Source of the DNA: Splendidivirga corallicola
GTDB taxonomy: Bacteria; Bacteroidota; Bacteroidia; Cytophagales; Cyclobacteriaceae
DNA length: 64,000 nt
Direction of reading: 5' to 3'
Assembly: GCA_030442035.1 (NCBI GenBank)
Contig: JAUJEA010000012.1
Coordinates: 1-64,000 of the forward strand
Each line of letters begins with the position of its first letter. Position 1 is the first letter of the stretch. This document shows positions 42,857 to 51,329 of this stretch, one piece after another. Below the pieces are notes generated by a model. It saw only the letters and a list, made by a program, of their open reading frames with translations. It ran no database searches and was not told the DNA's origin. A program made the translations under genes and the position numbers.

Positions 42857-43942
42857 ATGATGGCACAAATTCAAGGATTCGAAAATATTGCCCCATTCTT
42901 GTCTAACCCCCTAGTCTTGATAGGGTTCGTGGTATTAATATTTTTTGGTCTTCTTAGAACCCTGTTGAAGACTGGAATTATTCCACCGCTTCCAAGAACA
43001 ACAGGAGGAGATATCCTGAAACGACTTCTCAAATACGCCTTTCTAATAGCACTGCTAATAATCCTATTAGGATTTGGATTAGAAGCATACAAACTGTACA
43101 AAGAGCCCACTAGTAGTGAGGTAGTAAGCGAAATAAAAGAACTCCTAAACCCAATCGAAGATATAGAGGTGACTTATAAAATGTCTATCCCATTAGGTCA
43201 TGATAGCATCAGATTTTATAGAAATAGGTTAAATACAGCTATTAACAAAGTGGTGAATGATTTCATTTCTAGAAAAGTTACTTTCAACGCTGGTAACGCG
43301 GCTACTGGAACTGAATTAACAAGACAACTCGGAATTGGAATTAGTACTGGAATTCCTGATGAAAATAATTATCTCCAGCCTACAGAATTCTTTATTCATA
43401 GTAATTCTGAATTGTTGCCAATAGGTGATAAAGAAATTTTAATAAAAAGTCTCCTAAGCTATACAGGGGTGCATTTTACCGTGTATAAAGAGAAAATAGA
43501 TCCAAGCAAGTATGAAAATATTTTTTCCAGCCAACACCCTGCAGCAGATTGGGAATTTGGCGTATCTGTTGGCGATTGGCGAGAAATTAACCCAAATCTG
43601 ACATTTGTCTATTCTGTTAACTCGGATACCTTGATCATTGAAGCCAGAAATATCAAAATTGAAGCTCGAAACTTTTGGACAAAAACTGATAAAATTCAGA
43701 GTATTGAAGATTTAGTAGGCACTCAGTTTTTTATTCACCCCAATTCAATGAATGAGGCTTTAGGCGAGCAATACGAGTCAATTAGGAAAGAACTCAAGAG
43801 CTCCATTTCTGTGGAAGAAGTGGAGATTCACGTTGGTAAAGGAAAAGTTCTTAGAATTCCAGTGACATCGGCTTCAATTACCAGAAGCAACTGGGAAGAG
43901 GAGGTATTGGTTTACCAAGTGCAGGAATCAGACGTAATATAA
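42857..43942 (+). CDS. Membrane protein with two N-terminal helices, unknown function
   Basis: 361 residues; a second ATG follows at once (42860). Helices at about 17-36 (PLVLIGFVVLIFFGLLR) and 53-74 (LLKYAFLIALLIILLGFGL) flank a Pro-rich loop with TGIIPPLPRTTGG. I recall this N-terminal block in hypothetical proteins of varied bacteria. The soluble C-terminal ~280 residues (NFWTKTDKIQSIEDLVG, IRIPVTSASITRS-like tail) are of unknown fold. The gene is bracketed by complementary arms: GTTAGCG before its start and CGCTAAC 4 bases after its stop, suggesting an inserted cassette. AT-rich compared with the glycan cluster. Confidence 0.7.
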   Translation: MMAQIQGFENIAPFLSNPLVLIGFVVLIFFGLLRTLLKTGIIPPLPRTTGGDILKRLLKYAFLIALLIILLGFGLEAYKLYKEPTSSEVVSEIKELLNPIEDIEVTYKMSIPLGHDSIRFYRNRLNTAINKVVNDFISRKVTFNAGNAATGTELTRQLGIGISTGIPDENNYLQPTEFFIHSNSELLPIGDKEILIKSLLSYTGVHFTVYKEKIDPSKYENIFSSQHPAADWEFGVSVGDWREINPNLTFVYSVNSDTLIIEARNIKIEARNFWTKTDKIQSIEDLVGTQFFIHPNSMNEALGEQYESIRKELKSSISVEEVEIHVGKGKVLRIPVTSASITRSNWEEEVLVYQVQESDVI

Positions 43943-43945
43943 TAT

Positions 43946-43979
43946 CGCTAACAAACGATATAGCATATGCCTCTACTAG
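43946..43979. repeat. attC-like left arm after the 361-residue gene (site split by a RAYT element)
   Basis: CGCTAACAAACGATATAGC begins 3 bases after the stop codon. It is the inverse complement of the sequence just before that gene's start (42833-42851, ending GTTAGCG), pairing imperfectly over about 28 bases. Integron attC sites have CTAAC... left and GTTAG... right arms like this. Its own right arm would lie beyond the RAYT element inserted at 43980; no good right arm was found there. No integrase gene was seen. Confidence 0.4.
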
Positions 43980-44739
43980 CCCCTGGTCGTAGGTTATAAG
44001 CGTAGCGGTCCTACGACCCATGATATACTAGGGCGTCCGCCCGTTGTTTCGTAAAGCAGAGAAGTCTGAAAAAATCGTTATCTTCAATCCAGTCTTAGAA
44101 AATTTTATGGGAAGAAAATATATCATCAGCGACCATAGCAAACTATATTTTGTAACATTTACAGTAGTTAATTAGATAGACGTTTTTATTCGAGATATCT
44201 ATAAAGAAAAATTTATTGAAAGTTTAGAATATTGTCGAGATAATAAAGGATTACAGATTTATGCCTACTGTATCATGACAAGCCATATTCACTTGATATT
44301 GGGTGTGGAGGAAGGAAAGAATTTAAGTGATGTGATTCGGGATGTAAAAAGCTATACTTCCAAAGAACTAAGGGAAATTATAGCAGATAATAAGCAAGAA
44401 AGTAGGAGAAGGTGGATGCTTTGGATGTTTGAGCTAGCGGGTAAGAGAAATAAGAGAAACAATCGATTTCAGTTTTGGCAACAGCACAATCATCCAATTG
44501 AGTTGTCGACAAATGAGATGATGGAACAGCGATTGGATTATATACATAACAATCCTGTAGCGGCAGGATTTGTAAATGAACCGGAAAACTGGTTGTGGAG
44601 CAGTGCAAATCAATATGCCGGTAATAGAGGCAGACTTGAAGTTTTGTACATTGAATAGCCACAGGCGCTTTGGGATAGAACGAGCGGATGCTCTTGTACA
44701 TAGTGAGTCGTAGGATCGCTACGCTTAACCTACAACTAG
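43980..44739 (+). mobile_element. RAYT element, copy 1 (760 bp, inactive transposase)
   Basis: Begins CCCCTGGTCG and ends CTAG. Left REP hairpin GGTCGTAGG ... CCTACGACC; right REP GTCGTAGG ... CTACGCTTAACC; the two REPs are inverted copies of each other. Inner hairpins GGGCGTCCGCCC (left) and a degenerate GAGCGGATGCTC (right) flank the transposase, so it is an autonomous-type REP-bounded unit. It interrupts an attC-like arm that starts at 43946. Confidence 0.85.
44107..44658 (+). pseudogene. RAYT transposase with an internal stop (copy 1)
   Basis: Same frame as the intact copy at 56833. It starts MGRKYIISDHSKLYF but codon 23 is TAG (44173-44175) where the intact copy has TGG (Trp in VVNWIDVF). 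The rest, including the HIH motif and the YIHNNPV tyrosine, stays open to 44658. The change is one base, so loss looks recent; nearly all the rest is conserved between copies. Confidence 0.9.
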
Positions 44740-44808
44740 TGGAAGGTACATATTTTAGGTCAAAAAAGATATATGAAATACACCTTTTGTTAATTCATAA
44801 AATTATCA

Positions 44809-45915
44809 ATGAACTTTTTAGAAATACTTAAAAGCGATATAACTAATTTGCCAATTGAGCGATCAAACGATAGTTTTAAAAATGCTCTTGAAAAAAGACT
44901 TGAAATTTTCAACCAAGCTGTCCAGGACTCCAAATATTTATCTGGCCCGGTTAATGGAAGTGCTTTTCATCCTAAGCCGTTCAAAAGAAGAAGTGCCCAA
45001 ATCGTAAATGGAATTACAAGGACTATAGAGGCTTACTATGAGGGAAACCCCCATCAGGCATTTACAAATCTCAGTAAATTCATGCGTGAATCAAATTTGA
45101 AAGGGTATTTAAAGAAAGATCACAATATACCGGAAGGTACAAATTTCTATCGAATAAGACTTAAGAATAGCAATTTTCCTTTAGGAAGGAAAGAACTTTT
45201 TCATATTCCATATGATAAGAGAGGAATTGTTGGAACTCAAAGATATAGTATACCTGGCCTACCATCTCTTTACCTTTCTAATGCTATTTACGTTGCTTGG
45301 GAAGAATTGGGGCGACCCGGCTTTGATCAAATTCAAGCAGCAAGAATTGTTAACACTCAGAATTTAACATTATTGGATTTAAAAGCAGATATTTATAATG
45401 TTAATCATCATCTGGAAGATAATCATATATATGGATGGCAATTGTTATATGCTGTTATGGTATGGCCTCTTGTTGCCGCATGTTCGGTAAAAGTAAAAAA
45501 TAGGAATGATTCATTTAAGCCTGAATATATAATTCCTCAGCTTCTCTTACAGTGGATAAATAAAAATGACCTGGATGGAATTAAATATTCTTCAACTCAT
45601 ATCAATTTCAAAAATAACAGTCACCAGGGACATTTCTATAACTTAGTAATTCCAACCAAGAGTTTCAAAAATGAAGCTGGACATTGCGAAAATTTGAAGA
45701 ATAAGTTTAAAATGACAGAAATACTTCCTATGCAACTTAGACAGTTTATGTCTCAATCTGATCACTTACATGGGCAAGAAAGCATAAGAACAAATGTAAA
45801 CCCAGATATACGAAATCTCGAACTTATTAAGGGTAACCTAGAACCCTATTCATCAACATCGTTTGGTGTCCTAGAGCATAGCTTGAATTATTTGTCATTA
45901 AATGATATAGAATAA
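44809..45915 (+). CDS. RES-domain protein
   Basis: 368 residues. Residues about 105-270 show RES-domain features: Arg115/Arg117 in FYRIRLKNSNFP, HIPYDKRGIVGTQRYSIPG, LYLSNAIYVAWEELGRP with Glu165, and Ser261-Ser262 in IKYSSTH. RES (Arg-Glu-Ser) proteins include the toxins of RES-Xre systems, which degrade NAD+. This one has long N- and C-terminal extensions, lacks an adjacent Xre antitoxin on the same strand, and its catalytic activity is unproven. It is followed at 21 bases by a membrane/coiled-coil gene and preceded by a RAYT element. It could be a defence or toxin component. Confidence 0.65.
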   Translation: MNFLEILKSDITNLPIERSNDSFKNALEKRLEIFNQAVQDSKYLSGPVNGSAFHPKPFKRRSAQIVNGITRTIEAYYEGNPHQAFTNLSKFMRESNLKGYLKKDHNIPEGTNFYRIRLKNSNFPLGRKELFHIPYDKRGIVGTQRYSIPGLPSLYLSNAIYVAWEELGRPGFDQIQAARIVNTQNLTLLDLKADIYNVNHHLEDNHIYGWQLLYAVMVWPLVAACSVKVKNRNDSFKPEYIIPQLLLQWINKNDLDGIKYSSTHINFKNNSHQGHFYNLVIPTKSFKNEAGHCENLKNKFKMTEILPMQLRQFMSQSDHLHGQESIRTNVNPDIRNLELIKGNLEPYSSTSFGVLEHSLNYLSLNDIE

Positions 45916-45936
45916 TCACTAACGGATTCGTATAAG

Positions 45937-46767
45937 ATGACCATTGAAAATTTACAAACAATAAGCAATGTATTTATTTTAATTGGAGCAATAGTTACAG
46001 CAATTGGAACATTTGGACATTTTTATTTTGGTCAACAAATTGAAAAGGACAAAACTGCAAAAGAATCAGAGAAAATACGGAATCGTTTTCTGATTGAAAC
46101 AGAAGCTCTCATAGAACCATTAAAAGTACAAACTGAAGAACTTAAGCTATTTACAAATAGATTAAATGAAGATAAAAAATCAATTAGTTTAGTAGTTGTC
46201 CATAATCTTAAGGGATCGTTGCAATCTAAATATGATTACTATCAATTGTCAAAAGCCTTTGAAGCTAATAGTAATGATTTCTATAACTTATGGCAACGAA
46301 TAGTACTAATTGAGACCATCATTAACTCAATTGAAAATGAAGTTCCCAAGTATACACATATTGTTAATATTCAGAAAGCTATATATGGAGAGAAGATTAG
46401 AAAAATTTTCACAATTAGAGACCTATATGCTTCACAAGTAAATTCTGGAAAATTGAACCTTATACAGAATCCATTTATTGCTGAATTCATTGAGATTTGT
46501 GGTAACCACATGAAGGTAGCAGAGGAATATAAGTTGCTATTTGGAAAGGAAAGTTTAATTAATCCTCTTGACAAGATTTGCAAAAAGTATTTCACTCAGG
46601 ATTCAAGAGTAAGTGAAATTACACCGCATGTTTTGGAGTGCTTCAACTCTTATAAGTTGATTGAAGAGGGACATCAAAGAATTATTGAATTCAACGAAAA
46701 TATGATTCAACAACTGTCGAAATTGATTGATGAGATTGAAGATCATTTGCGTAAGCTTAAAAAATGA
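45937..46767 (+). CDS. Single-helix membrane protein with coiled coil, next to the RES gene
   Basis: 276 residues. A helix near 9-29 (ISNVFILIGAIVTAIGTFG) anchors the protein, followed by FHFYFGQQIEKDKTAKESEK and long helical segments (ETEALIEPLKVQTEELKLFTN) likely coiled-coil. No catalytic motif. It starts 21 bases after the RES gene with CACTAAC in the gap. The pair may form a two-gene unit (anchored partner plus toxin-like enzyme), but this is inference. Confidence 0.65.
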   Translation: MTIENLQTISNVFILIGAIVTAIGTFGHFYFGQQIEKDKTAKESEKIRNRFLIETEALIEPLKVQTEELKLFTNRLNEDKKSISLVVVHNLKGSLQSKYDYYQLSKAFEANSNDFYNLWQRIVLIETIINSIENEVPKYTHIVNIQKAIYGEKIRKIFTIRDLYASQVNSGKLNLIQNPFIAEFIEICGNHMKVAEEYKLLFGKESLINPLDKICKKYFTQDSRVSEITPHVLECFNSYKLIEEGHQRIIEFNENMIQQLSKLIDEIEDHLRKLKK

Positions 46768-46802
46768 AACGGCTTTGGAACCGTATTTTATAGCCAAATT
46801 TA

Positions 46803-47037
46803 CCCCCACTAGCGCAAGCGTCCGCTTGTGCTTATATTCAGTATAGCTGAAGTGCCTTTTTAGGTATAAAATATTATCACCCTATAGAATCTTCGTAGAA
46901 CACTGATGGAACCAAAGCTATGAGGTTGAATAATTGATATAACCATAGTAATTAACAACTTCCAACCTGCTTGTGCAAACAGTTATTATATATGACACAA
47001 ACGGTCTTGTGTAGGTTAAGCGTAGCGATCTGCGACC
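46803..47037. mobile_element. REP-bounded MITE-like element, copy A (long form)
   Basis: Left end GCGCAAGCGTCCGCTTGTGC at 46812-46831, degenerate right end near 46994-47013 (GACACAAACGGTCTTGTGT). It shares internal words with copy B (49385-49605): CAGTATAGCTGAAGTGCC-like, TATAAAATATTATC, CCAAAGCTATGA, ATAACCATAG. It is followed by a REP of the RAYT type (GTAGGTTAAGCGTAGCGATC, to 47037). Confidence 0.75.
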
Positions 47038-47094
47038 AGTAAAGATTGCCCTATTCAGCAGTTTTTCCCCATTAAAAGATCCCTACTATCTGAA

Positions 47095-47116
47095 AAATAC
47101 CAAAGGTTTGGTATTT
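47095..47116. repeat. Perfect inverted repeat AAATACCAAA/TTTGGTATTT
   Basis: A 10-base perfect hairpin with a GG loop between the MITE and the gene at 47298. A near copy lies at 52187-52206 (AATACCCAA/TTTGGTATT). No T-tract follows. Possibly a dispersed short element; function unknown. Confidence 0.6.
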
Positions 47117-47297
47117 CGAAATCCGTTTCAAATTTCTAGCTTATGGCCCAAATGGAAGCTTAATTTCAAAACATTGAAATGAACATTCTTAAGGATATTT
47201 TTTGTTTTGAAAGGTCAATTTGTTAAATATTTCATTGAACATATTTGTTGCAAATGCACTCACTGTATCATCGTTCGTGTATTTTATATGTGATATT

Positions 47298-48197
47298 ATG
47301 GATGTACTTATAAAAAACCCATCTAAACTCATTGATGCATCCAGCAGAAACAATAAGAGTATAGCTGCTCTAGCCATTCTAATGTTAGGAACAGTTGCTG
47401 TATTATTTTTTCAATCGGAGGATGTCGTCTCAAAATATATTGGATTAGCTGCAGTTGCTGTAGTGATTGTACTGGTTGTGTTACTGGTGTTTAAGAGTGG
47501 AGAACAGACACTCGGTCAGGTTGCTGAAAAAACAAAAATGGAGGTTCCTGAATTACGAAACATTATTGAAAAACTCACCCCTGAAAACTTAGATGACATC
47601 TATAAATTCATTAAAGAAAAGAGAGATTTACTTGATGAAGAACAATTAGCCAAGGATCAATTGAAGGCTTATAGAATTTCGGTACTTGCCCCACAACCAT
47701 TGGAATTGAGTTCAAAAATCGTTTTAGAATCCACCGCGAGATGGCTTGAAAAATACCAAAACGATTCTCAAGCTTTCATAAGATATTTTACTTCCAAGGA
47801 TGACAATAACCAAACAATTCATGCAGTTATTGAAAGGTTAATCCCTCTGATAAACAATATCACATGCAGCATTTTTGAGAAAATTAGAGTTGTCTCGGTC
47901 CCAAAGGATTTACTTTTAGTGGATTTTACACTCTGGGAATTTCCTAATAGAGATGGCGAAAATATGCTAGTTCAAGGAATGGCAAATGATGAAGAGAAGG
48001 ATGGTAAGAACTATCGTCTTTGGAAATTAAGTGACAACACATCTAACATACTTTGGCATAAAATTGAAAAACTGATAGGTCTTGGAACAACTCATAATTA
48101 TGAGATTGATGTGAACTTACCAGGTCGTATGAAGGAGAAAGTAATCAAGGTTTCAATTCCCATAACAAAAATTGATAAAGTTCCTCCTACAAAGTAA
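47298..48197 (+). CDS. Membrane-anchored hypothetical protein
   Basis: 299 residues from MDVLIKNPSKLIDAS; the frame is open 26 codons upstream from TTG at 47220, a weaker start. Two adjacent hydrophobic stretches (about 22-38 IAALAILMLGTVAVLFF and 47-66 LAAVAVVIVLVVLLVF) anchor the protein. The soluble remainder includes ELRNIIEKLTPENLDDIYKF and a mixed C-terminal domain. I do not recognise the family. It is 16 bases before the transporter gene, so the 47.3-49.4 kb genes look like one transcript. Confidence 0.65.
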   Translation: MDVLIKNPSKLIDASSRNNKSIAALAILMLGTVAVLFFQSEDVVSKYIGLAAVAVVIVLVVLLVFKSGEQTLGQVAEKTKMEVPELRNIIEKLTPENLDDIYKFIKEKRDLLDEEQLAKDQLKAYRISVLAPQPLELSSKIVLESTARWLEKYQNDSQAFIRYFTSKDDNNQTIHAVIERLIPLINNITCSIFEKIRVVSVPKDLLLVDFTLWEFPNRDGENMLVQGMANDEEKDGKNYRLWKLSDNTSNILWHKIEKLIGLGTTHNYEIDVNLPGRMKEKVIKVSIPITKIDKVPPTK

Positions 48198-48212
48198 GTA
48201 AAGTTAAAATTT

Positions 48213-48899
48213 ATGGGTTCAGAACTCCTCTTCGTTTTATTAATGGTCATTGATCTTGCCTTAGTATTCATCTGTTACAAAAAAGGGAAGTGGTATTTGA
48301 CTATGGCAGTAATTTCTAATATCATGTTCACCAACATGGTTTCGTCCAAAATTGTCACAATTTTTGGTCTAGATGCAACTGTTGCAAATGTTTTCTATGC
48401 AGCCATATTTTTAGCCACTGATTTATTAAGCGAACACTATGGCAAAAAAGTGGCTCTGAGAGCTGTTTGGCTTGGTTTTTTTGCATTGGTTCCAATAGTT
48501 TTTTTTGCGCCATTGGTAAATATGTTCCAAGGCACTCTTTATTCACAGGATGTGCACTATGCGCTTGGAGTTATTTTCGGTAAAGCCGTTAGGATTTCAG
48601 TAGCATCCTTAGCAGCTTATTTGTTGGCAAATTTCTTCGACGTATGGTGGTTCCATAAAATCAAAAACCGCTATCCTGATAAGAAATATTTATGGCTAAG
48701 AAATAATGGTAGTACGATATTATCACAGTTTATTGATAATAGCACATTTACTCTACTTGCTTTTGCAGCAGCAGTTCCCTTTGATGCACTTTGGCAAATT
48801 TTTATTTCTGGCTATATCATTAAGATAATTGTAGCCGTTTGTGATACACCATTTGTTTACTTATCTCATTTTTTTAAACCGGAAGATATTGAAGAATGA
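48213..48899 (+). CDS. Queuosine precursor-type transporter (YhhQ/Vut_1 family)
   Basis: 228 residues with about six membrane helices. It matches the YhhQ/QueT-like family: SNIMFTNMVSSKIVTIFG, IFLATDLLSEHYGKKVALRA (D-x-x-x-E-x-Y-G pattern), and RNNGSTILSQFIDNSTF (Asn/Ser/Gln/Asp signature). YhhQ imports preQ0/preQ1-type queuosine precursors across the inner membrane. It overlaps the cupin gene by 4 bases (ATGA), so translation is coupled. No queuosine enzyme is nearby, so transport of a related base is only likely. Confidence 0.85.
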   Translation: MGSELLFVLLMVIDLALVFICYKKGKWYLTMAVISNIMFTNMVSSKIVTIFGLDATVANVFYAAIFLATDLLSEHYGKKVALRAVWLGFFALVPIVFFAPLVNMFQGTLYSQDVHYALGVIFGKAVRISVASLAAYLLANFFDVWWFHKIKNRYPDKKYLWLRNNGSTILSQFIDNSTFTLLAFAAAVPFDALWQIFISGYIIKIIVAVCDTPFVYLSHFFKPEDIEE

Positions 48900-49372
48900 A
48901 TATCATAGAAACAAGTATTAGACCGAAAGATATTTTAGATCATCTTCTATTACCTCATTGTAGTCTTATTAAGCAAGCCGTTAAAATTGATATTATCGGC
49001 AACTCTGTAGTTTATTGCTCTCAATGGTTTGAATTTATTACTGTTGCCTCAAATTGTTTCCCAAACCATGATCTTAGAGAACTGAAGATCGGTTTCAATC
49101 ATGTTCGAATACAAGGGCCCATGTCATCTGATGAGCAACTTCACGTGCATAAATCAATGTTACTCGGTTTAGCTGTAGAAGGTAGTGGGAATCTGACTTA
49201 TGAAAAATATGATGAGGAACTCAATGAACCTGTAGAAGCTGGAGACATGTTCTTTGTACCTAGAAATTCTCTTCATTACTTGACAGGAAATCCGATTTTT
49301 TCATTTTCTGCTCTTGAACTTGGCCCTGAGATAGACTATCAAAAACATTATTATAACAAATTTGAAGATTAA
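48896..49372 (+). CDS. Cupin-like protein coupled to the transporter
   Basis: 158 residues. The C-terminal half shows a cupin pattern: EQLHVHKS, GLAVEGSGNLTYEKYD, EAGDMFFVPRNSLHYL (Gly-Asp and His at the second metal motif), so a metal-binding beta barrel is likely, with His in HVH and NSLHYL. The N-terminal half is less clear. The start overlaps the transporter stop by 4 bases. Perhaps it processes the transported molecule; the chemistry is unknown. Confidence 0.65.
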   Translation: MNIIETSIRPKDILDHLLLPHCSLIKQAVKIDIIGNSVVYCSQWFEFITVASNCFPNHDLRELKIGFNHVRIQGPMSSDEQLHVHKSMLLGLAVEGSGNLTYEKYDEELNEPVEAGDMFFVPRNSLHYLTGNPIFSFSALELGPEIDYQKHYYNKFED

Positions 49373-49384
49373 AGAAACTGAACA

Positions 49385-49605
49385 TACCCCTCTAGCGCAA
49401 GTGTCCGCTTGTGCTTATAATTCAGTATGGCTGAAGTGCCTTTGTAAGTATAAAATATTATCGCCCAACAGAATCACTTGCAGAACACTGACAAAACCAA
49501 AGCTATGAAATTGAAAATTGACATAACCATAGCAACAAACACCCTCCAATCAGCTTATGCAAACAGTTATTATAAATGGCACAAGCGGACGCTTGCGCCA
49601 GGTAA
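49385..49605. mobile_element. REP-bounded MITE-like element, copy B (long form, complete)
   Basis: Left repeat from 49395 and right repeat GCACAAGCGGACGCTTGCGC to 49598 form terminal inverted repeats (one mismatch over 20 bases). About 204 bases between outer arms, no reading frame. It lies between the cupin gene and RadC with a 15-base gap to the RadC stop. Confidence 0.85.
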
Positions 49606-49620
49606 CGGAGTACACTTTCA

Positions 49621-50247
49621 CTAAAGCCTCTCCACCTGCTTCTTAGTCAATCCTGAAGCCTCTACAATGGTGTCAATATCAACACCTGCGTCTTTGAACT
49701 TCTTCGCCATTTCCTTAGCAGTATCCTTTTTACCCTGGTTGACTTTCTTTTGGGTTGCTTCAATTTCCTTCTTTAGCTTTTCAATCTGGGCAAAACTCAG
49801 GTCGAAGGTGGTGTTTTGTATGATGTGTTCCAATTGGCCGGAGTCCACAAAGCTATAGTAGTTGGTTTCGGAAACAATTAAGTGGTCAATCACCGGCACA
49901 TTCAGGAATTTACCAATGGCCAGCATTTTATCGGTCACCTGAATATCATCTTTGGAAGGTTGTATATCGCCACTAGGGTGGTTGTGCAACAGGATGATTT
50001 TCACCGCGCGCTTTTGCAAAGCAAAGCTGAACACCTCCATGGGCTCCACCAAAGTTTTGTTCACTGTACCCAGGCTAATGAGCTCTATGAATAAAATCCT
50101 GTTGTTGCTGGCCAGGCCAACGATCCAAAAATGCTCTTTGTTGCGGTCTATCTTGTTTTCACGCTTCAGCACCCGCTGCATGATCTCCGCAATATCCAGC
50201 GAATTCAGGATCTTGATCTTTTCTTCGGCTTTGAGTCGAACGTTCAT
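49621..50247 (-). CDS. RadC-type JAB/MPN domain protein with a C-terminal helix-turn extension
   Basis: 208 residues from MNVRLKAEEKIK; the frame extends 12 codons upstream but that start is preferred. The JAMM site His88-Asn-His90-Pro-Ser-Gly-Asp94 is intact (HNHPSGD), so it may bind zinc. RadC-like proteins are often in mobile or accessory regions; DNA-repair function is unproven. The last ~60 residues, EIEATQKKVNQGKKDTAKEM then AGVDIDTIVEASGLTKKQVE, form a coiled coil plus a small helical tail that resembles the tail of Rpn/PD-(D/E)XK proteins. Strand opposite to neighbours. Confidence 0.8.
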   Translation of the reverse strand: MNVRLKAEEKIKILNSLDIAEIMQRVLKRENKIDRNKEHFWIVGLASNNRILFIELISLGTVNKTLVEPMEVFSFALQKRAVKIILLHNHPSGDIQPSKDDIQVTDKMLAIGKFLNVPVIDHLIVSETNYYSFVDSGQLEHIIQNTTFDLSFAQIEKLKKEIEATQKKVNQGKKDTAKEMAKKFKDAGVDIDTIVEASGLTKKQVERL

Positions 50248-50912
50248 AAAACCAAATATACAAATGTGCATGGAACTTAACACAAAATGTCTACCTCAAA
50301 GCATATAAGGAAAAAGTAAAAGGATGGCACTGCCAGACGTTACACATTTGTTCACGACAAGATATTGCTCCCCTGAGAAAAAAGTAACGTTTACCCTATA
50401 CTGATTTACACGACGCGTTAGACCTTTATCGTACTACCTTCATCAAAGGGCATGTTTTTCAATTACTTAACTTTCTGCTCAATTTATTTCATCATCTATT
50501 TTTTTACTGTATATTCAAGCGCTTTTTAATTGTCAGGAAACCGGTGTTTGGTTTCCATACATTTTTTGATCAACCGCTGAGGAATCATGTTTTGGTTTCT
50601 TGAGATTCAAACATAGCGTAACATACAGCTAAAGGAAATGTGAACCGGCAAAAAGCAGATCATGTGAGAGGGCTATGGAGTGAATTTGGGATGGTGACTC
50701 ATCTATTGAAAATGTCTGGAGGAGCCGTTAGGTCTCAGGAGTCAGCTATCAGTTTGTTTGAGGATGGATTTAAAACAACGCTGAATGCTGAAACCTGAAA
50801 TCCGGTAGCCTTAGGATTTGTTCGAAAAAAGTGATAGGTCATCCTATTGAAAATTTGCTCCCTTTTAAGACAGCATGACCCATTTGGATACACAACAATA
50901 GCGTACATCGGT
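50248..50912. other. Gene-poor stretch upstream of the heptad-repeat reading frame
   Basis: About 665 bases without a convincing gene. It contains GCGTTAGAC at 50415-50423 (GTTRRRY-like) and a GTCTCAGGAGTCAGCTATCAG word near 50730-50750, related to the 36.6 kb repeat mosaic. Nothing else recognised. Confidence 0.45.
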
Positions 50913-51329
50913 ATGAAAAAGGATTTAGGGCCGTGTTTGGGAATGGCCTTTATGGGCTTAGGCTTTGTCAGCAAAGCGTGGCATGAAAGTAAAATGGCAG
51001 ATGGTATAAAAACCAGCGTTTGTGAAAACAGCTATAAGCTTGGCACACCAGGCAAAGGCCTCGGTGCAAGGGAAAATGACTGCTTTGGCACAAGAAAATA
51101 CCCCGTAGCAGCCAAAAACAACCTCGGAATCCTTAGCAATGATGCCGGAGGTGCAAAAAATAACCCCGGAATACCAAAAAATGACTTCGGATGGGGAAAA
51201 AATGCTGGCGGAGTGGTAAGCAAAGATATCGGAACACAAAACAACGGATCGGGCATGAATTTTATCAATTTTTTAATCATATCAAAAACAACTTACAACA
51301 ATGAAACAATCACAGATCAACCGACTTGA
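50913..51329 (+). CDS. Heptad-repeat protein candidate (doubtful coding)
   Basis: 139 residues from MKKDLGPCLGMAFMGLGF. Residues 44-113 consist of ten perfect-length seven-residue units starting at 51042 (GTPGKGL, GARENDC, FGTRKYP, VAAKNNL, GILSNDA, GGAKNNP, GIPKNDF, GWGKNAG, GVVSKDI, GTQNNGS). The consensus is G-x-x-K-N-(D/N)-x, with no indels. The reading frame then overlaps the next gene by 29 bases in another frame, which weakens the gene call. All three frames on both strands are partly open here because the DNA unit is 21 bases. Confidence 0.35.
   Translation: MKKDLGPCLGMAFMGLGFVSKAWHESKMADGIKTSVCENSYKLGTPGKGLGARENDCFGTRKYPVAAKNNLGILSNDAGGAKNNPGIPKNDFGWGKNAGGVVSKDIGTQNNGSGMNFINFLIISKTTYNNETITDQPT
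51042..51251. repeat. Ten-copy degenerate 21-base tandem repeat
   Basis: Units start every 21 bases from 51042 to 51231, most units opening with GG (C/A/T) and ending before CGG; units such as CGGAATACC-AAAAAATGAC show strong positional conservation (AAAAA at the centre). The exact 21-base period without indels is what selection on a protein repeat would preserve. Confidence 0.8.

Noticed and set aside
48198-48212. preQ1 riboswitch before the queuosine-type transporter
   Set aside because: Only 15 bases separate the genes, too short for the aptamer.
50415-50423. GCGTTAGAC as an attC right end
   Set aside because: Matches GTTRRRY, but no complementary left arm could be paired nearby.
51032-51280. 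Minus-strand reading frame with P-x-x-F repeats
   Set aside because: A by-product of the 21-base period, which keeps several frames open.
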